Below are positions 34,213 through 47,207 of a DNA stretch of 64,000 nucleotides, piece by piece (positions within the stretch are counted from its first letter, which is position 1; the number at the start of each line of letters is the position of its first letter). The DNA lies in contig NC_066580.1 in assembly GCF_024323335.1 (NCBI RefSeq), positions 144,078,188 through 144,142,187 of the forward strand, given 5' to 3'. This DNA is from Lathyrus oleraceus. Lineage: Eukaryota > Streptophyta > Magnoliopsida > Fabales > Fabaceae. Below the pieces are notes generated by a model that worked only from the letters and a program-made list of their open reading frames with translations, was not told the DNA's origin and did not search any database. Position numbers and translations under genes: made by a program.

Positions 34213-34845
34213 TGTGATACTCCAATTTTGAACCTCAATTGCTGAATCAATGCATTCATCGAATCATTAACATCATATGCATATCATAACATGCATAATG
34301 TCCAAATTGTCAGTCGGAATAATTTCTCAGATTTACAGACAAATCGGTTAAACTGAATGTCAACTTTGCGTAAAATCAGTGGACGGAAAATTTCAAAATC
34401 GAACTTACAGATGTCAATTATATTAATCTATATTTCACGTAGTTTAACCTGACATTCTCGTTTTATTTTTTGACTTGTTTTGGTCGCATTTTGATCAGTA
34501 TGAGCCTGTTAACCAATAAAAGATTATTTCAAGATTAAATCAAATGTTGTATATTTTCAAGAAGTTTATTTCACGTTAATCATTTTGATGCGGTCAATTT
34601 ATTTTTTCGGGCATTTTTGCACCCGATTTTTTTTTATTTAGAGGCTTTTATTTTTTCATTTTTTCGAGAGTGTTTAGAAAAATTAAATGGAATTATTGGT
34701 GTTTTTTTTATATTTTTATTTTAGTTATTTTTTAATATTTAATTTTATTTAGTTTTAGTTAATACTATTTAATTTTGTTTCTAAAATGAGCACCAAGGGC
34801 ATATGTGGGTTTTCAAAATTATTAAAAAAAAACTAATCTGACTTG

Positions 34846-34859
34846 TATATATATATATT
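34846..34859 (+). promoter_or_regulatory. TATA-rich promoter of solo LTR
   Basis: A run of alternating TA lies 45 bases before the GA tract, about 630 bases into the LTR. It is in the position of the promoter in related LTRs. Confidence 0.4.
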
Positions 34860-34900
34860 GGTGATACTGAGAGTGAGAGGACAAATCCAAAAAGGCACCA

Positions 34901-35290
<390 letters not shown>

Positions 35291-36232
35291 TAATGTTTTC
35301 AATTTTGTTTTATTTCTGAAACAATGTCGAATTTTATTGGATAGAGTGTGTTATGTTGTTTCGATTACATTGATCGGAAATATTATAACACTGGTGAATA
35401 ATAAAAAATAAATGGTGTGCGTTGTTGTTGTTGTTTTATTTACGTTTGGGTCATGTTGTTTGGATTGAATCATGTCGATACGTTGTATGCATATTTGTGT
35501 GCACGATGCGTGACATTTGTGTTAGTTTGATCCGATTGCGATGAACGCATTCTTGCGTTAGCAATATTGTTTGATTTTTTTGTTTTAACATGTTTTATTT
35601 CATTTTCGCTTCACATTTTATATTGATAATTTTATATCCGTGCGATTTTGATCCATATTGCGATGATCACGTTTAGTGTAGCAAGCTTTTGGTTAATTTT
35701 ATTGGTTCATGTGTGTTTTTTTCGTTGCGTTCCAATTTTGTGCATGCATCTGATGGTTTAGCATAGTGGTAATCCGCTTTTTGTTCGCTTACCAATTTGC
35801 ATTTCCATTCGCAACCTTGTGCTTTAATTTGATTTTATTATATTGTTGATTCTTTATTCGACTTGCGATGACTGCTTACGCGGTAGCAATTTGCCTTTTT
35901 TTTTTCTTCTCTTTCTTCAAAGTATGTTAAGAACAATGATCCAACATCTTTATGTTTACATCGAATTTAATTTAATTTAATTTAATTTAACTTTTTTTGG
36001 TAGCCTTCCACGTCTTCGCGTACGCGATTTTGATTCGTGTTTTTGCGTCATAATTTAATCTGTGCACTTTTTTTTCACTTTTTTCCCTCAATTCATTTGT
36101 TATGGATGCGTGATATAAATATGGTGTATGCTCTTGTATATTTTCAATCTTATCATTGTCGAATGTTTATATGCACGTTCGTATCTCGTGGCGTTTGATT
36201 TACGCCTTATGCTTGAGTTCATGCCACTATGA

Positions 36233-36288
36233 ATTCGCACCCCTTTGCGATCCAATTCGCACCCCTTTGCGATCCAATTCGCACCATT
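36233..36288. repeat. 22-bp tandem repeat in solo LTR
   Basis: Two exact copies of a 22-mer starting 'attcgcacccc' (36233-36254, 36255-36276) are followed by a partial third. Confidence 0.9.
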
Positions 36289-37371
36289 CGCGTTACCATT
36301 TGTATCCATCATATTTAACCATCGATTTCAATTAATTTCTAATCACTTACCCAAATCATTTTTAAAACTATTTTGCAAGGCAAGTCAAAAGCTTGATCCA
36401 ACGTCAAGTTATTTTCAAAATCATTTCAAAACCAATCAATTTGACTTTTCTTTTCAAATCGTTTCCACTATCTCAATTTATCAACCATCCACATTCAAAT
36501 CATTTTTCAAACCATAAAACCACTTCAATTTTTTTCATAACCATCAACAAACCTCGATCAACATCTAGTGCATTTTCCCAATAAAACTTCAAAATACATA
36601 AAAATATTCAAAACACTTTCTTAATAAAGATGGAAATGGAACGGGGTGAATACCACGAGCTCCTGAGACTGGGATCCAAGCTCTCGCCATCGCCAAAAAT
36701 ACATCAAACTAATTCAAACTTTTTTTTGCCTTTCGGCACAACCAAAAATCTTTTCAGAAACGAAAGACATTTTGTCTTAAGTAGATGAAAAATAATGTTT
36801 CATCCACAACTGTTGAGTTGAGATAAGTGGCATGAATGTGATTTGTAAATCCATTCAATGTGGCGCAAATGTCTGCTTCTTACTTGTTTTGGGTAAAACA
36901 ATGTTTTCTGTCGATTAATACAAGATAGATTTCTCTAAAATTGACCAACAAACAAACTTTTTATCCAGAACTACGTGTGTCTTGACTTCTCTTTTAAGAT
37001 ACGTAGGAGTAGGATTGCGAAATCTTGTCAGACCCACTAATAAAAAATAAACCTTTTGTCCTCTTCTTACCCTTTTAATAACTCGAGAAGCCTAAATTAT
37101 AAACAAACACTAACACGTACAACTAACCAAATGGTTCCCGTTGAATACAACGGACATGAGGGGTGTTAATACCTTCCCCATGTGTAACCGACTCCTGAAC
37201 CCTGATATTGGTTGTGATGACCTTATCCGTGTCCTACTTTAGGGGTTTTATTCGATATTTTCCCTTTCTCTCTATGGGAATAAATAAAGATCGATGGCGA
37301 CTCTGTTAAGTCCATCCCGCGAGCGTACGATTGCTCTTCGCGAGGTCGTTCTCATTTTTCGGGCTACGACA

Positions 37372-37620
37372 AGATAGATCCAACAAATTATGCTATGATC
37401 ATATACCACAGTTAGAAAATACTTGTAACCTAACCTGGATAGAGTGGAGTAGGAACCCCATATATCCATGTGGATTAGGTCAAAACAATTATTGAATGAA
37501 AATTACTAGTAGAAAAAGGTAAGATTTTTTGGCAAAAAAAAACAAGAATTCTAGGATATAATATGCTTAGTAAACTATTATAAGGGACATTTCTATTTAT
37601 ATGAGTAGTAGTTTCATGGG
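37372..37620 (-). pseudogene. Copia integrase relic, upstream half
   Basis: The minus strand reads from the pre-integrase zinc-finger tail (CQKILPFSTSNFHSI at about 37,545-37,500). After a one-base frame change come LIHMDIWGSYSTLSRLGYKY, FLTVVYDHS and CWIYL, ending at the AGATA duplication. 'HMDIWGPYST....YFLT.VDD.S..TW.YL' is the start of the Tork-type copia integrase core; here VDD has become VYD. The partner half is at 33,720-34,212 beyond the solo LTR. Confidence 0.75.
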
Positions 37621-37655
37621 AAGGATGTCAAATGTGATAATGCCATAAATTACAT

Positions 37656-38705
37656 TCTATTATAATATATTAAATCAGAAATGTGCACTCTAATATAAAT
37701 ATTTCAACGTCATTTGTGTCGCATCACTCATATTTCTATGTGACATCTTCTAAAATCCATTTTCACTTTTTAAAATACAAAATCACATAGTGTTAAAGGT
37801 CACAAGTTCGAATCCTGAGAAATACAAAAAATATATTCATTTAATAATTTCTTATATATTTTGATCAACATTATTTTCATAACTATTATAAAACATTAAT
37901 TCTATTTTCTTTCAATTATGTTTTAATTATTAAAATTATAGAAAATAATTTAATATTATCTCTCTAAAATAATTTTAGATTATTTCCATTCTATATTTTT
38001 CATAACATATATCAGAAAAATAAATTAAAGATTAATAATAATATTTTTGATTTTTTTCACATATAAGATATAAAGTTTGTAAAATTTGAGTTATAGTTTA
38101 CCTATATTTTCTTACGGTGATCATAAGGAGTACAATAAAAAATAGAGGTAATAATGCTAAAAATAAGAACTCTCGTTTTTAAACTACTATCATCACTAAA
38201 ATCACCTAAAATTTTTACAATATCATTAATAACAAATTAATATAATTCTTTTTTAGATTATAACATACAAAACATATTATCCTGTTAAATACTTGAAAAA
38301 TTTGATATATATTATTTTCATACAATTTATAAAATATATATTATAATATATTAAATAAGAAAACGTGCACTCTTAAAATGAAAGAAAGGAAATTTTGATG
38401 TATCATTTCAGTATAATGTCTCTAAAATAGTTTTAAATTATTTCTATTCTACCTTCTTCATATCATGTCAAACAAATAAACTAAATACAAACAACAAATA
38501 TTTTGATTTTTCACATATAAGGATATAAAGTTTATAGATTGTTCATTTTTATAATAAAAAACATAGTGAGTATAATAAAAACAAATATAGTATTTTCTAA
38601 ATAATTATTCTCATATTTTTACTAACAACAACAATAATATCACATAAATATTTTTTAATATCATTCATAACAAGTTAAAATAATTTTTTTTTTTAAAAAG
38701 AAGTT
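37656..38705. repeat. AT-rich imperfect direct duplication
   Basis: 'tataatatattaaat-agaaa--gtgcactc' occurs at about 37,660 and 38,341. Each copy is followed by the same series: 'tctctaaaata-ttttagattattt', 'cacatataagatataaagttt' and 'aatatcatt-ataac'. The second copy is shorter. Neither codes for protein. This could be an old pair of short elements or a segmental duplication. At 37,795-37,820, inside the first copy, 'ggtcacaagttcgaatcctgag' resembles a tRNA-type box B. Confidence 0.55.
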
Positions 38706-38853
38706 AGAAAGTCATTAGTAATTGAAACTGTAGCAACCCATATATATATCTAGAATAATATCATACAAGTGTTATTAATTGGTACTGATACAACATAAGT
38801 GTCTAATGGCATCATTATATACATGTGTCCAACTTAAAACATCAATGGGACAT

Positions 38854-40631
38854 TGTCATACCCCGATTTTGATCCTGAATTGTTTCCATTTTTTTTTCAT
38901 TTTTTATTTGGCACTTGGCCTAAAGTTCATTTGCATACATTCATTCCCAAATCCATATTTTGTGATAAACATTGGTTATTATCTAGCTTTTTGATCATGG
39001 TGCTTTGTGATTACAAAATGGATTTTAGTTATTTGACTTTTTTTTAATTTTTCAATTTTAATTTAATTTCGAAGTAAATCTAATCCCAAATTTCAAGTTA
39101 ATCTTAATTGTATTTTACTAATGATTCAAACTCTAATTGATTTTAATTCCCAAATGAATGTTAGAGTTGATATCAAAGTAATTTTAACAAATTATAGATT
39201 GATTCGATTTTAATTGGTTTTGTTGGTTTTTTATTTTATTTTAAATTGACATTTTGATTATTCTTAGATTTATTTCTAAAATCCAATTCATTACATTTTC
39301 AATACCATAATTTGTTATTCAGTTGCTATTCAAGTCATATGCACTACAATTCATGTTCAAATTCATTCCAAATATCAATTAGTGTAAATCATGGCCATAT
39401 AAATTTCATTCAAAGTGTTTTATTCCATTCAAATGATCAATTACATTATTACAATCCATCATACATTGTTCATGACATGGAAATCCACAAAAAAACGCAT
39501 AAGAAGCTATAAGCATGTATCCAAAGTAAAATATTGCAGACACCACCACAAGTAAGGTATGAACGCCACCACCACAAGTAATCCTCACTGCACAACTGGA
39601 AGTAGCAGAGCACAATGGTTATTTCAGCATCTTCTACCCCAAGCCATTCAAAATCATGATGCACCTCAACCTAACCTGCCATCGAATTCCAATATACAGG
39701 GTTGCAACATCATTTGTATGTCGATTGGGATGGGCAACAAGAGTCATGCTGCAAAACGTAACAAACCGTAAACTTGCAGCACAAGGACGATGCTGTATAT
39801 TGCAAGACAAAACATGCTTAAATATCCGTGTTACAAGAAAACTCATGGAGTTACAAAAAGACATAATATTTAAGTATATCTTTGTACCTGTTGCGATTTC
39901 GCTCTAAGCTATTGCAAAACAAAAAAGGACCATTCAACAAGTTAAAACCAACCTGTTGAAGCTACTGCAATGAATTTAAGCACTGAGTTAATAGTCGGTC
40001 TTGCTGATAACATCGCTGTTGGTGCTTAGAATTAATTTGGTTTCCGCTTGATCGGGTGTTGCTTTTGATGCTGCCATGTGCGACCCTATCAAGTACAAAT
40101 GCAGAGTCGAATGCTGCTCATGCTAACCTTATTGCATCTATAATTCTCAAGACCAAAGATTCAGGTTCAACAAACTGTGCTGGCACCTTCGGATATCATT
40201 CCCGCTCCGAACGCAAGTATTTTATGAAGAATTTGGACAAGGCATTTGATTCCAAGGCTTTGTATGACACTTTTTCTACGATTACACATCCTGTTTGTGC
40301 AAAATGGCTACCGTTGGTTCTGGCCAGTTTAAAGGTTTTAGCTTTTCCCAATTTAAGAATGTTGAACCTGCATAATACACACAGAAATGGTCATTTTATT
40401 ACAACCCTGTTTTGTTTTCCAGCACATCACAACAGTCCTTGTTCCGGTTACAAAAGCCATAGCAGAAATTGAGAAGAACATAACGGGATCCGGAAAAACT
40501 CACCTTAACCTCTTGAACTAGTTTGGTTTCTCCAAATCCACAACAACAACAACATCATTATCATCTTCAAATCAAGCTCGAGCAAACCATGAAAATTTCC
40601 AAGCCAAGCCATCTAGATTAAGTGTGATTAA
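38854..40631 (+). repeat. Ogre 5' LTR, first part
   Basis: It opens TGTCATACCCCG and is AT-rich to about 39,500, with many 'cattca' phrases. From about 39,540 it becomes more balanced in base composition and contains a poly(A)-binding-protein-like fragment. It ends at ATTAA (40627-40631), the target duplicated by the inserted chromovirus. The frames at 39,559-39,907 look coding-like in composition but match nothing I know. Confidence 0.7.
40060..40372 (+). pseudogene. Poly(A)-binding protein fragment (RRM1 end to RRM2)
   Basis: Readable pieces on the plus strand, with frame changes, are IYNSQD, LRISF (RRM1 end), a variant of the linker ending RK, FMKNLDKAFDSKALYDTFST (start of RRM2), then in another frame KMATVGSGQFKGFSFSQFKN, followed by a double stop. 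Plant cytoplasmic poly(A)-binding proteins have 'NPQDA...', 'RI.YSHRDPS.RKSG', 'IFIKNLDK.IDNKALHDTFS.FG.ILSCKVA.D.SGQSKGYGFVQF' in this order, so the identity is clear. No introns separate the pieces, which suggests a processed or captured copy. It lies inside the Ogre 5' LTR, 230 bases from the chromovirus insertion. It is non-functional. Confidence 0.7.
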
Positions 40632-42671
40632 TGTAACACCCTTCTAAAATACCCCAAATATTTAATTAAAATAACAATATCTCAATCAGAGTAAATATGC
40701 AATTAAGGGTGTCACACAATCATTTCACACCATTCACCATAATAACTGTCATGCTCTTTTATTATCAATTAAAACATAAAGCATTATACGCAGCGGATAG
40801 AAATCAAATCAATCATGCAAAACATGTAACACATTACATGTAAAATTATTCAACAAGGTAAAACATCCCGTCCCGATGTTACATCTATCAGAGCATGACC
40901 CACTAGGGAACTACACTAGACTCCAAGCACTAGCTCCTACTCAATCACTGCTCGTTACCTGAAAAATAGTTGTAAGGGTGAGTTCCTCAATCGATATAAT
41001 AAGCATTATAAAATATCATGTAATGCTAAGTAAATAACACATTAATCACCCTAATCATATTACACATTCAGTAACGGCACATCAACTCAAATATCATACT
41101 CAATACCAACATAAATTCATACTCATACTCAATGCCAACACAAACACACACATAATATTGGAATACATCCATTCATATTATACGCCATACATACATTATG
41201 CAATGAGACTCCATGCATGCGGTACCGACTATTCGTGAACATATAGTTCACCTCACCGATCAAATCCAGATACGGCTACCAAGCCCACTAGTCCCACTCA
41301 TTTGAGACCTAGTGACTCACTCACTAATTCCTCACCACGGGAATTAGCTACCACCAACTCACTAGTTCCTCACCACGGGAATTAGCTACCACCCCAAGGG
41401 CTATGCTATGCACGCTAATCACCTAGCATGCAAACATCAACAACAATCCACAATGATTTACTCACTAATTCCTCACCATGGGAATTAGCTACCACCATAA
41501 AGGCCACAATATGCATGCTAAATCACCTAGCAATGCAAAATCATCAACAATAATCCACAATGGACATATGCTCACACTCTAAGCCATAAACAGTCCATTC
41601 ACAATTGCATTCATAACATATACATTCACATCATTATGCATACCATCATACATTCATCAACACATGTATCATATCATGTCAAATAATTAATCACAGTATT
41701 AGCACACTCCACTAATACCTATACTGCTCAAAACAGCGGGAATTAATCCCTATTACATCACACGCCAATATAGGCCAATCACCAATTATGCACACATTAT
41801 TCAAATATTAATTTTTCCAATTTCCAACAGTGTTAACCGGTTAACGCCCTGGGTTAACCGGTTAACGCATCACAAAACACGCTTTCTGGCAAAACTCAAC
41901 AGTGTTAACCGATTAACGCCCTGGGTTAACCGGTTAACGCAGACAGAACAGCAATATTTTCACAACTCACAACAGTGTTAACCGGTTAACGCCCTGGGTT
42001 AACCGGTTAACGCAAGCAAAATAGCAATACCTCACAATTCCTAACAGTGTTAACCGGTTAACACCCTGGGTTAACCGGTTAACGCAAGACAGAAAGCTGT
42101 TCCTGCGCTAACACGAAGCAGAATGCAGAATTCTCCGCATTTTCCGCCGTTGGAGGACTTCCGGACCTCCGATTCCGATTCCGTAAAAAGCTATACGTTC
42201 GGGAAATCACTACCCATCCAATTACAGATTCAATTACGGCTTTAACACAACTTATCCAACACAATTTTTCAGCATTCAACATCCCAATTAGGGTCAATTC
42301 ACGGTTTATCACTACCCATTACATGTTAACCCATAATACCCATTAAACGACGATAAACCCCCCTTACCTGAGTTAATCTGGCGAATCTTTAAGCTTCAAG
42401 CTTTTCCGTTCTTCAACCCTTGCTCTCTTGCTCTTCCTCTTTGCCCTTTTCCTCTTTTCAGCCGCTTCTCTGCTTTCACGTGAAAACTCTTTTTACCAAA
42501 ATGGAACCCTTTTTCCTTATTTCCAACTTATATATATATTTTCCAATAATTATTATTCCAGTAATAATAATAATAATAATAATCCAATAATTCCAATTAT
42601 TTAATTAAATTAATAAATATAATATTAACTTAAATTAAATAATTATCTTATTTTTTTATCGGGGTGTTACA
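40632..42671 (-). repeat. 3' LTR of chromovirus
   Basis: Read on the plus strand it runs TGTAACACCC to GGTGTTACA. It contains eight GTTAACCGGTTAAC-type palindromes (41832-42083), a triplicated 'attcctcaccacgggaattagctaccacc' motif (in part) at 41,316-41,495, and a TAA/AAT microsatellite at about 42,558-42,585. The 77-codon frame at 42079-42312 recurs in the other LTR and is not a gene. Confidence 0.95.
41832..42083. repeat. Array of GTTAACCGGTTAAC palindromes (3' LTR)
   Basis: Four blocks each hold two copies of the 14-base perfect palindrome separated by 'gccctgg' or 'accctgg'. Each block is preceded by 'aacagt'. One of the eight copies has a single change (ACCGATT). Confidence 0.95.
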
Positions 42672-42686
42672 ACTCTCCCCCACTAA
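42672..42686 (-). other. Polypurine tract of chromovirus
   Basis: The minus strand reads TTAGTGGGGGAGAGT directly before the 3' LTR start. It is the primer for plus-strand DNA synthesis. Confidence 0.85.
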
Positions 42687-42761
42687 AAGAGTTTTCGTCC
42701 TCGAAAACATGCCTCAAGCGAATAACTCTGGTTAAGACTCCTTCATCTGACTCTCAAGTTC

Positions 42762-45700
42762 CTAAGTCACATTGCCACCTGCTGGTCCTCCCCAAGCTAC
42801 CTTCACCAAGGCAATCTCTTTACCCCACAACTGCTTCAACTCTCGATCCTCGATCCTCATAGGTGATGTTTCAACAGTCAGGTTATCTCTCACCTGTACA
42901 TCATCTACTTGGACTACATGCGACGGATCATGAATGTACCTCCTCAACTGAGACACATGAAAAACCTCATGCAAATTCGCAAGCGACGGCGGTAAAGCGA
43001 TACGATAGGCTACTTCCCCTATCCTCTCCAAAATCTGATAAGGACCAATAAATCGAGGTGTCAACTTCTTCGACTTCAAAGCTCGACCAACTCCCGTTAT
43101 CGGAGTAACACGGAGAAACACATGATCCCCCTCTTGAAACTCAAGTGACTTCCTTCTCTTGTCGTGATAACTCTTCTGACGACTCTGAGCAATTCTCATC
43201 TTCTCTTGAATCATCTTAATCTTTTCCGTAGTTTGTTGAACAATCTCCGGTCCAACCACAACACTCTCACCGGACTCATACCAACATAAAGGTGTCCGAC
43301 ATCTCCTACCATACAAAGCTTCAAACGGTGCCATACCAATGCTCGAATGAAAACTATTGTTGTAGGTAAACTCAATCAAAGGTAAATAACAATCCCAAGC
43401 ACCTCCCTTTTCCAAAACACAAGCCCTCAAAAGATCCTCTAGTGACTGAATCGTCCTTTCAGTCTGACCATCAGTCTGCGGATGATATGCAGAACTCAAT
43501 CTCAGCTTAGTTCCCAAAGCCCTTTGCAAACCTTCCCAGAACTTCGATGTAAATCTAGGATCTCTGTCCGAAACAATACTAGACGGAATACCATGCAAAC
43601 TTACAATCTTCTCAATATACAACTCGGCTAATCTCTCTAATGGATAATCCATTCTGATCGGAATAAAATGAGCCGACTTTGTCAATCTGTCAACAATCAC
43701 CCAAATAGCTTCAAAATTCTTAATCGTCCTCGGTAAACCAGAAACAAAATCCATACTGATACTATCCCACTTCCACTCTGGAATAGCCAACGGTTGCATT
43801 AGCCCGGACGGCTTCTGATGCTCAATCTTTGACTTCTGACAAGTCAAACAAGAATAAACAAAACTCGCAATTTCTCTTTTCATTCCCGGCCACCAAAATA
43901 ACTTTTTCAAATCAAGATACATCTTTGTAGCTCCAGGATGAATACTCAGGCCACTACGATGTCCTTCCTCAAGAATACTCTTCTTAAGTTCGGTAACGTC
44001 CGGAATACACACCCGATTACCAAATTTCAAAACACCATTCTCATCAACTCTGAATTCACCACCTTGACCTTGATTCACTAGAGTCAACTTATCAACCAAA
44101 AGCACATCGGATTTCTGACCCTCTCTAATCTCATCCAGAATACTACTCGTTAACTTCAACATTCCCAATTTAACACTATTATGAGTACTCTCACACACCA
44201 AACTCAAGTCTCTAAACTGCTCAATTAAATCCAATTCCTTAACCATTAACATAGACATGTGCAATGATTTCCGACTCAATGCATCAGCCACTACGTTTGC
44301 TTTACCCGGATGGTAATTCAAACCAAAGTCATAATCCTTCAGAAACTCTAACCATCTCCTCTGTCTCATATTCAGCTCTTTCTGATCAAACAAATACTTT
44401 AAACTTTTATGGTCACTGAAAACCTCAAATCTTGACCCATACAAGTAATGCCTCCATAACTTCAGAACAAATACCACGGCTGCCAACTCTAAATCGTGTG
44501 TCGGATAGTTCCTCTCATGAACCCTCAGTTGTTTCGAAGCATAAGCTATAACCTGCTTAATCTGCATCAACACACCACCCAAACCCAACAATGAAGCATC
44601 ACAGTAAACCTCAAATGATTCCGACGAACTCGGTAATATCAGAATAGGAGCAGTAGTTAACCTTCTCTTTAACTCTTGGAAACCTTCTTCACATTTTGAG
44701 TCCCAAACAAACGCTTGCCCCTTTCTAGTCAACATCGTCAACGGTAACGCCAACTTAGAAAATCCCTCAATGAATTTCCTATAATAACCTGCAAGTCCAA
44801 GAAAACTCCTTATCTCCGAAACTGACTTCGGAGCTTCCCACTTAGATACCGCTTCTATCTTAGAAGGATCAACAGCAATACCACCTCTTGAAACCACATG
44901 ACCAAGAAAACTAACCTCTTCTAACCAAAATTCACACTTAGACAGTTTAGCAAATAACTTCTTTTCTCGTAAAACTCCTAAAACCACTCTCAAATGCTCA
45001 GCATGCTCTTCTTCAGATTTCGAATACACCAAAATATCGTCAATAAACACCACAACAAACTGATCTAGGTACGGATGGAAAATCCTATTCATATACTCCA
45101 TAAACACTCCAGGCGCATTAGTCACACCAAAAGGCATTACAGAATACTCATAATGTCCATACCTTGTTCTGAAAGCAGTCTTCTGAATATCCTCAGTTTT
45201 CACACGTATCTGATGATACCCCGATCTCAAATCTATCTTACTGAACACGCTCGCACCAACCAACTGATCCATCAAATCATCAATCCTCGGCAAAGGATAC
45301 CGATTCTTGATCGTCACTTTATTCAGTTGCCTGTAGTCCACACACAACCTCATAGTACCTTCTTTCTTCTTAACCAATAACACTGGTGCACCCCACGGTG
45401 ACACACTCGGACGAATAAATTCCTTATCCAACAGATCTTCCAGCTGACTCTTCAATTCAGCTAACTCAACAGCAGACATACGGTACGGAGCCATCGATAT
45501 CGGCCTAGTACCAGGTACCAAATCAATCGAGAACTCAACTTCACGCTCTGGCGGTAATTCATTCACTTCTTCAGGAAACACATCAGGAAAATCACACACC
45601 ACAGCTAGATCGCAATTCACCAGTTTATCTTTAGCCTCCAAAGTTGCTAATAGCATAAACAACTCTGCCCCATCTGCTATTGCCTCATTCACCTGCCTCG

Positions 45701-47084
45701 CTGATAGAAACAAATCCTTTCCTTCCTCAATCTCAGGAAAGATCACAGTCTTATCAAAACAGTTGATATAAACTCGGTTACACACCAACCAGTTCATACC
45801 CAGGATAACATCAATCTGCACTAGTGGAAGACACACGAGGTCCATTCCAAAGTCTCTACCAAAAATACTCAAAGGACAATTTAAACAAACTGAAGTAGTA
45901 GTCACTGAACCCTTCGCAGGAGTATCAATCACCATACTTCCAAGCATCTCAGATATCTCTAATTTAAGTTTCACAGCACAATCCAAAGATATAAAGGAAT
46001 GAGTCGCACCTGTGTCAATAATAGCTACAAGAGGAAAGCCATTAATATAACACGTACCTCGGATCAAACGATCATCTGCAAAAGTCTCAGAACCCGATAA
46101 AGCAAAGACCTTGCCTCCCGACTGGTTCTCTCTCTTCGGCTTAGGACACTGTGGGCTAATATGACCCAACTCTCCACAGTTGAAACAAGTCACAGTCTTC
46201 GACCGACACTCTGCAGCCAAATGACCACCTTTTCCACACTTGAAACACTTCCTCTCAGCACTGGTACACTCATGGACACGATGTCCAGCCTGACCACATC
46301 TGTAACACTTAGCAGGGGCACTAGAGTCTCCCCCACTAGGCCTCTTCATCCCACTCTGTCTCTGGAAACCTTTGCCAGCTGCATACGGTTTCCCACGATC
46401 ATTCTGATTCTTGCCTTTCCTATCAACCCTCTGCTGATAGCTCTTCGCTCTGGCCTTGGTATCCTGTTCAAAGATCCTGCAACAGTCAACCAAATCAGAA
46501 AACACTCTAATCCGCTGATACCCAATAGCCTGCTTGATCTCGGGACGTAACCCGTTCTCAAACTTCACACATTTTGAAAATTCCCCAGTAGCCTCATCAT
46601 AGGGAGTGTAATACTTCGACAGCTCTGTGAACTTAGCAGCATACTCAGTAACAGACCGGTTGCCCTGCTTCAATTCCAAGAACTCTATCTCTTTCTTTCC
46701 TCTGACATCCTCTGGAAAGTACTTCCTCAGGAATCTCTCTCTAAACACAACCCAAGTGATCTCAGCATTCCCAGCAGATTCCAACTCAGTGCGGGTAGCA
46801 ACCCACCAATCATCTGCTTCTTGTGACAGCATATGCGTACCGAACCTGACATTCTGGTTATCAGCACACTCAGTCACTCGGAAGATTCTCTCGATCTCCT
46901 TCAACCACTTCTGAGCACCATCTGGATCGTATGCTCCCTTGAACATTGGAGGATTGTTCTTCTGGAACTCACTCAGTTGACGAGCAGCTCCCATTCCCAC
47001 AACATTCGGATTTCCTCCAAGTACTCCAGCTAGCATACCCAGAGCCTCAGCAATCGCAGCATCATCTCTACCTCTTCCAGCCAT
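42762..47084 (-). CDS. Chromovirus gag-pol polyprotein, 1,440 aa
   Basis: The start is taken at ATG 47,084 ([15 protein letters not shown]); the frame is open 19 codons further but without an ATG there. Domains in order, by position: gag with W-rich core (about 46,950-46,600), three CCHC knuckles ([42 protein letters not shown]; 46,311-46,147), protease DTGATHSF (about 46,015), and reverse transcriptase from about 45,500 with FIDD at about 45,045. RNase H follows (YCDAS, about 44,605), then integrase HHCC finger (about 43,960-43,835), catalytic D, D and E in SMDFVSG, SDRDPRF and TERTIQS (about 43,750, 43,565, 43,460), GPY/F motif (about 43,035) and a chromodomain-like tail. It stops at TAG 42762-42764, where the family has tryptophan; the native end would be at 42,732, about ten codons on. 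Otherwise it looks functional: it makes particle protein and enzymes for copying and inserting the element. Confidence 0.93.
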   Translation of the reverse strand: MAGRGRDDAAIAEALGMLAGVLGGNPNVVGMGAARQLSEFQKNNPPMFKGAYDPDGAQKWLKEIERIFRVTECADNQNVRFGTHMLSQEADDWWVATRTELESAGNAEITWVVFRERFLRKYFPEDVRGKKEIEFLELKQGNRSVTEYAAKFTELSKYYTPYDEATGEFSKCVKFENGLRPEIKQAIGYQRIRVFSDLVDCCRIFEQDTKARAKSYQQRVDRKGKNQNDRGKPYAAGKGFQRQSGMKRPSGGDSSAPAKCYRCGQAGHRVHECTSAERKCFKCGKGGHLAAECRSKTVTCFNCGELGHISPQCPKPKRENQSGGKVFALSGSETFADDRLIRGTCYINGFPLVAIIDTGATHSFISLDCAVKLKLEISEMLGSMVIDTPAKGSVTTTSVCLNCPLSIFGRDFGMDLVCLPLVQIDVILGMNWLVCNRVYINCFDKTVIFPEIEEGKDLFLSARQVNEAIADGAELFMLLATLEAKDKLVNCDLAVVCDFPDVFPEEVNELPPEREVEFSIDLVPGTRPISMAPYRMSAVELAELKSQLEDLLDKEFIRPSVSPWGAPVLLVKKKEGTMRLCVDYRQLNKVTIKNRYPLPRIDDLMDQLVGASVFSKIDLRSGYHQIRVKTEDIQKTAFRTRYGHYEYSVMPFGVTNAPGVFMEYMNRIFHPYLDQFVVVFIDDILVYSKSEEEHAEHLRVVLGVLREKKLFAKLSKCEFWLEEVSFLGHVVSRGGIAVDPSKIEAVSKWEAPKSVSEIRSFLGLAGYYRKFIEGFSKLALPLTMLTRKGQAFVWDSKCEEGFQELKRRLTTAPILILPSSSESFEVYCDASLLGLGGVLMQIKQVIAYASKQLRVHERNYPTHDLELAAVVFVLKLWRHYLYGSRFEVFSDHKSLKYLFDQKELNMRQRRWLEFLKDYDFGLNYHPGKANVVADALSRKSLHMSMLMVKELDLIEQFRDLSLVCESTHNSVKLGMLKLTSSILDEIREGQKSDVLLVDKLTLVNQGQGGEFRVDENGVLKFGNRVCIPDVTELKKSILEEGHRSGLSIHPGATKMYLDLKKLFWWPGMKREIASFVYSCLTCQKSKIEHQKPSGLMQPLAIPEWKWDSISMDFVSGLPRTIKNFEAIWVIVDRLTKSAHFIPIRMDYPLERLAELYIEKIVSLHGIPSSIVSDRDPRFTSKFWEGLQRALGTKLRLSSAYHPQTDGQTERTIQSLEDLLRACVLEKGGAWDCYLPLIEFTYNNSFHSSIGMAPFEALYGRRCRTPLCWYESGESVVVGPEIVQQTTEKIKMIQEKMRIAQSRQKSYHDKRRKSLEFQEGDHVFLRVTPITGVGRALKSKKLTPRFIGPYQILERIGEVAYRIALPPSLANLHEVFHVSQLRRYIHDPSHVVQVDDVQVRDNLTVETSPMRIEDRELKQLWGKEIALVKVAWGGPAGGNVT

Positions 47085-47190
47085 CTCTATTCTGAAAACC
47101 CAACAAGCTAAACAATAAGTACTGATAGGGTTACACAACACCTATCACGTACAGGGGAACAGAATAATTACGACTTGACTCGACTGACTA

Positions 47191-47203
47191 TGCTCTGATA
47201 CCA
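47191..47203 (-). other. Primer-binding site (initiator Met tRNA)
   Basis: The minus strand reads TGGTATCAGAGCA, four bases inside the 5' LTR. It is the classic site complementary to the 3' end of initiator tRNA-Met. Confidence 0.93.
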
Positions 47204-47207
47204 CTAA

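Noticed and set aside
38600..39540. Separate gene at 38,779-39,047
   Set aside because: The frames straddle the start of the Ogre LTR (TGTCATACCCC at 38,854) and are AT-rich without homology.
42079..42312. 77-residue minus-strand frame, also at 48,655-48,888
   Set aside because: It is the same sequence in both LTRs of the chromovirus; part of the LTR, not a separate gene.
45075..45380. Plus-strand frames inside the chromovirus
   Set aside because: They are shadows of the minus-strand polyprotein, whose domain order and motifs are unambiguous.
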